In this document: positions 43,942 to 46,831 of the stretch, in pieces
How the letters are laid out: every line of letters starts with the position of its first letter
Position numbering within the stretch: the stretch's first letter is position 1
Assembly (NCBI GenBank): GCA_050249455.1
Contig: JBFWQM010000010.1
Coordinates: 1-46,831 of the forward strand
Direction of reading: 5' to 3'
Length of the DNA: 46,831 nt
DNA from: JBFWQM01 sp050249455
Lineage (GTDB): Bacteria; Pseudomonadota; Alphaproteobacteria; MPNO01; VGEU01
Notes under the pieces: generated by a model
Seen by the model: only the letters and a program-made list of their open reading frames with translations
The model's database searches: none
Told to the model about the DNA's origin: nothing
Translations under genes and position numbers: made by a program

Positions 43942-45518
43942 GTCGGTGTCCCCCCGTTGGCCCGCGCCGCCGCTTCCTTGGTCAGCTTCGCGCGGTCGAT
44001 CTTGTTGGCCCCGGTCAGCGGCAGGGCGGCCAGGAAGTGCACGCGCCGCGGATAGGCGTAGATCGGGCCGTTGGCGCGGGCGTAGGCCTGGAGGCCCGGT
44101 TCGTCGGCGTCCGCGCCCGCGTTGAGGACGACGAAGGCATGCGGCGCCTGGCCTTTCAGCTCGTCGGCCACCGGCACGACCACCGCCTGTGCGACGGCGG
44201 GATGGCGCTCCAGCACCGTCTCCACCTCGCTGGGAAAGACGTTCTCGCCGGAGCACACGAACATGTCGTCGTCGCGCCCGACGAAGTAGAAGAATCCGTC
44301 CGCATCGCGGCGCAGCACGTCGCCGGTGTCGAACCAGCCATCCCTGATCCGCGCCGCGGTCGCTTCCGGCATGCCGTGATAGCCGATCATGACTCCCGGG
44401 CTCTTGACCTGGAGAGTGCCCTCGTCGGGCGAGGCGCCGCCAACCAGGCGCACCGCGACCCCGTCCATCGGATAGCCGACCGAGTTGCGCGGGCGCGGCA
44501 GCCCGGCCGGATGCGGCCCGAACATGATCGGCCCGCCCTCGGTGATGCCGTAGTTGTTCTCGACCACCGCGTTGGGAAACGCCTCCAGAAGGCGGTCGAA
44601 CAGTGCGTCAGACGCCGGCGCCGAGCCGAAGGCCACGCGCTGCACCGTCGATGTGGCCGCAGCAGACAGCGCCGCCGACTCGCGCAGCATCATCGCGAAC
44701 ATGGTCGGCACGCCGGTGAGCAAGGTCGCGCCGTAGCGGCCGATCGCGGCAACATAGGACGCCGGCTCGAACCGGCGCATCAGGACGGTGCGCCCGCCGG
44801 CAAACAGTCCCTGCTTGATCGCCTGCAGCGCGTTCTTGTGGAACAGGGGCGCCGCCACCATGGTGCAGGTGTCGGCGCCCATGCGGCGCATCCCCACCGC
44901 TGCGCTGGTCACCCAGACGATGCCCTGGTGCCCCAGCATCACGCCCTTGGGCTGGCCGGTGGAACCCGACGTGTAGGGCTGGATGGCGACGGTCGCCGGG
45001 TCCGGCTCGATCGCCGCGAACGGGCCGAAGTCCAGGAACGCGTCATACTCTTCGTCGAAATCGATCAGCAGCTGGTCCGCGCCGACGCGGTCCCTGCTGG
45101 TGCCGTCCACCACGACCGCCCGTGCCCCGGCCGCGGCCAGGATCCGAAGCACGGTCTCGTCGGGCAAGCGCAGGTTGACAGGCACCGGGACGACGCCCGC
45201 GCGCATCGCGCCAAACAGGAAGGCGACGAACTCCCACCGGTTGGCAGCCAGCACGCCGACACGGTCGCCCGCGCCCAGGCCGATGCGCACCAGCCCGCGC
45301 GCCACCGCGTCGCACACCGCATCAAGCCGCCGGAAGCCGATTTCCACGGGCGCATCGGGATCCGAGATGTCGACCAGCGCGACACGATCGTCGGCGACAT
45401 GGCGGGCAAACAAATGGCCGGCATTGCGCGGCAATGAATCGGCGGCCGGCGCCGTCGCGCCGCCTCGATCATTCCCCCGCTGCACAGCGTCCTTCACCAC
45501 GGGCCCGCCCACGTCCAT
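43938..45518 (-). CDS. AMP-forming acyl/aryl-CoA ligase
   Basis: 526 residues of the ANL superfamily. The ATP loop is YTSGSTGQPKGVM, followed by NNYGITEGGP, WFDTGDVLRRDADGFFYFVGRDDD and the C-terminal catalytic Lys in LPLTGANKID. It lacks the WWQTE motif of acetate enzymes, so a larger acid (medium-chain, aromatic or dicarboxylic) is more likely. It is the first gene of the six-gene operon running to 38696. The ATG at 45518 has no strong ribosome binding site; GTG codons a few residues on are alternatives. Confidence 0.9.
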   Translation of the reverse strand: MDVGGPVVKDAVQRGNDRGGATAPAADSLPRNAGHLFARHVADDRVALVDISDPDAPVEIGFRRLDAVCDAVARGLVRIGLGAGDRVGVLAANRWEFVAFLFGAMRAGVVPVPVNLRLPDETVLRILAAAGARAVVVDGTSRDRVGADQLLIDFDEEYDAFLDFGPFAAIEPDPATVAIQPYTSGSTGQPKGVMLGHQGIVWVTSAAVGMRRMGADTCTMVAAPLFHKNALQAIKQGLFAGGRTVLMRRFEPASYVAAIGRYGATLLTGVPTMFAMMLRESAALSAAATSTVQRVAFGSAPASDALFDRLLEAFPNAVVENNYGITEGGPIMFGPHPAGLPRPRNSVGYPMDGVAVRLVGGASPDEGTLQVKSPGVMIGYHGMPEATAARIRDGWFDTGDVLRRDADGFFYFVGRDDDMFVCSGENVFPSEVETVLERHPAVAQAVVVPVADELKGQAPHAFVVLNAGADADEPGLQAYARANGPIYAYPRRVHFLAALPLTGANKIDRAKLTKEAAARANGGTPT

Positions 45519-45543
45519 CCGCTGAAATGTTACAGATATTTTT

Positions 45544-45571
45544 TTGACAAGTCAGTGGCCGATCCTGTAGT
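45544..45571 (+). promoter_or_regulatory. Sigma70-type promoter for the M20 amidohydrolase
   Basis: A perfect TTGACA (45544-45549) is followed after 16 bp by TGTAGT (45566-45571, 4 of 6). The tract just before it is AT-rich (AGATATTTTTTT). Transcription would start near 45578, about 55 nt before the ATG at 45633. Confidence 0.5.
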
Positions 45572-45590
45572 TCGTCAGGTGAGGTGTCAA
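45562..45590 (-). promoter_or_regulatory. Opposing promoter for the ligase-transporter-UbiD operon
   Basis: On the minus strand a perfect TTGACA lies at 45590-45585, with a weak -10 (CAGGAT, 45567-45562) at 17-bp spacing. It overlaps the plus-strand promoter at 45544-45571, so the two directions would compete for polymerase or share a regulator. Confidence 0.4.
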
Positions 45591-45632
45591 TAGCGAACAT
45601 CGGCAGCGGGCGGCGCAGGGGAGCAACATCGG

Positions 45633-46802
45633 ATGTCCATGCTGGACGCGTTCCGCGGCATTCACGGCGAGATGACCGAATGGCGCCACACGATCCACGC
45701 GTGGCCGGAGCTCGCGTTTGAGGAGCAGCGGACCTCGGACTTCGTCGCCGCAAAGCTCACCGAGTTCGGCATCGAGATCGACCGCGGGCTCGCCGGCACA
45801 GGTGTCGTCGGCACGATCCGTTGCGGCTCCGGCACCCGCACGATCGGGCTGCGCGCCGACCTCGACGCGCTGCCGATCGAGGAAGCCAACGACCTGCCCT
45901 ATCGCAGCCAGCGTCCCGGACTGATGCATGCGTGCGGCCACGACGGCCATACGACGATGCTGCTGGGCGCGGCGAAATACCTGGCGAAGACGCGCAATTT
46001 CGACGGGACCGTTCACCTGATCTTCCAGCCGGCGGAGGAGAACGAGGGCGGCGCCCGCGTGATGATCGAGCAGGGGCTGTTCGACAGGTTCCCGGTCGAG
46101 GCCGTCTTCGGCATGCACAACAAGCCCGGCATCCCGGTCGGCAAGTTCGCCATTCTGTCGGGGCCGATGCTGGCGTCCTACGACATCTTCGAGATCGCGA
46201 TCCACGGCACCGGCACCCATGCCGCGCTGCCGAATTCCGGAGTCGATGCGATCGTCGTGGCGGGGCAGGTGGTCGGCGCGCTGCAGACCCTGGTGCGATC
46301 CAACGTGCACCCTGTGGATTGCGCGGTCGTCAGCGTCACCCAAATCCACGGCGGCGATACCTGGAACGTGATCCCGGCGACCGTCGTGCTGCGCGGCACC
46401 GCGCGCTTCTACAAGAAGTCGGTGCAGGACGCGGTCGAAGCGGCGATGCGCCGGCTGGTCGACGGCGTCGTCGCCGGCTTCGGCGCGCGGGCGGAAATCC
46501 GCTACGAGCGGCGCTACCCGCCGCTGGTCAACCACCCGTCGGAGACCGAGATCGCCGCTACGGTCGCCGGCCAGGTCGCCGGATCGCAGAACGTGATGCG
46601 CGACATCCTGCCCGCAATGGCGGCCGAGGACTTCGCCTTCATGCTGGAGAAGGTGCCGGGGGCCTACATCAACGTCGGCAACGGCCCGGGCGAAGACGGC
46701 TGCTACCTGCACAACCCGCACTATAACTTCAACGACGATGCGCTGGTCTATGGCGCGGCGTATTGGGCCCAGCTCGTCGAAACCGTTCTCGCCGCCAGAT
46801 AG
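45633..46802 (+). CDS. M20D-type amidohydrolase (hippurate hydrolase/aminoacylase-like)
   Basis: 389 residues. The N-terminal WRHTIHAWPELAFEE and the metal motif HACGHDGHTTMLL are typical of the hippuricase/IAA-amino-acid hydrolase group, with QPAEENEGG supplying the Glu pair and HGTGTHAALPNSGVD the dimerisation-domain His. These enzymes release an acid from its amino acid conjugate. All expected ligands seem to be present, unlike the tandem M20 pair at 22631-25176. Divergent from the ligase operon; together they could free an acyl or aryl acid, import it or related molecules, activate it and decarboxylate it. Confidence 0.92.
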   Translation: MSMLDAFRGIHGEMTEWRHTIHAWPELAFEEQRTSDFVAAKLTEFGIEIDRGLAGTGVVGTIRCGSGTRTIGLRADLDALPIEEANDLPYRSQRPGLMHACGHDGHTTMLLGAAKYLAKTRNFDGTVHLIFQPAEENEGGARVMIEQGLFDRFPVEAVFGMHNKPGIPVGKFAILSGPMLASYDIFEIAIHGTGTHAALPNSGVDAIVVAGQVVGALQTLVRSNVHPVDCAVVSVTQIHGGDTWNVIPATVVLRGTARFYKKSVQDAVEAAMRRLVDGVVAGFGARAEIRYERRYPPLVNHPSETEIAATVAGQVAGSQNVMRDILPAMAAEDFAFMLEKVPGAYINVGNGPGEDGCYLHNPHYNFNDDALVYGAAYWAQLVETVLAAR

Positions 46803-46831
46803 GACCGCTCGCGTGAGATCGCCGCTCGTCC

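Noticed and set aside
46813..46831. A GTG at 46813 that could begin another gene
   Set aside because: Only six codons remain in the window, too few to judge.

Overview
The window is a very GC-rich, gene-dense bacterial chromosome segment (about 70% G+C by eye). I see 37 protein-coding genes, no rRNA, tRNA, transposase, phage gene or CRISPR array. The gene content (TAXI-TRAP transporter with fused permease, Cox-type molybdenum hydroxylases, UbiD decarboxylase, SsuABC/TauABC-type ABC transporter, many 4-bp ATGA/GTGA overlaps) best fits a metabolically versatile soil or water alphaproteobacterium, perhaps of the Rhodospirillales; that placement is inference.

Layout. 1-5750: a GC-rich interspersed repeat, an orphan molybdenum hydroxylase large subunit coupled to a RidA-family protein, a GH13 glucan-branching-type enzyme and, divergent from it, a predicted heme-oxygenase-like diiron oxidase. 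5750-12921: a possible envelope/cAMP signalling block made of a FecR-TPR-beta-barrel outer membrane protein, two small unknown proteins, a Crp-family regulator with an intact cyclic-nucleotide pocket and a divergent CHASE2 adenylate/guanylate cyclase. 13066-22629: a co-directional block with a TAXI-TRAP transporter, then six genes chained by 4-bp overlaps: acetate-CoA-ligase-like enzyme, E1 alpha, E1 beta and E2 of a pyruvate/acetoin dehydrogenase-like complex, an acyl carrier protein and malic enzyme. No E3 is encoded here.

22631-32052: a minus-strand catabolic block read from 32052 downward: a molybdenum hydroxylase large subunit fused to a CoxG-like domain, a cupin, the FAD and 2Fe-2S subunits, an alpha/beta hydrolase, a paired palindromic repeat, a second alpha/beta hydrolase and two tandem M20 hydrolases with altered metal ligands. 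It looks like hydroxylation followed by hydrolytic steps on a cyclic or amide-bearing substrate.

32171-38673: a cell-surface type cluster with a mirror-symmetric layout: GT2 (-), phosphodiesterase (+), GT4-like glycosyltransferase (+), phosphodiesterase (-), GT2 (+). The outer and inner genes are paralogous pairs, which suggests an inverted duplication of a divergent GT2/phosphodiesterase pair. This is my best candidate for an undescribed system.

38696-46802: a minus-strand operon (AMP-forming ligase, VOC protein, ABC ATPase, ABC permease, UbiD-family decarboxylase, substrate-binding protein) divergent from an M20 amidohydrolase across a short region with two perfect -35 hexamers facing opposite ways. 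It probably imports and degrades a carboxylate or amide-linked carboxylate. The window ends just after the amidohydrolase.
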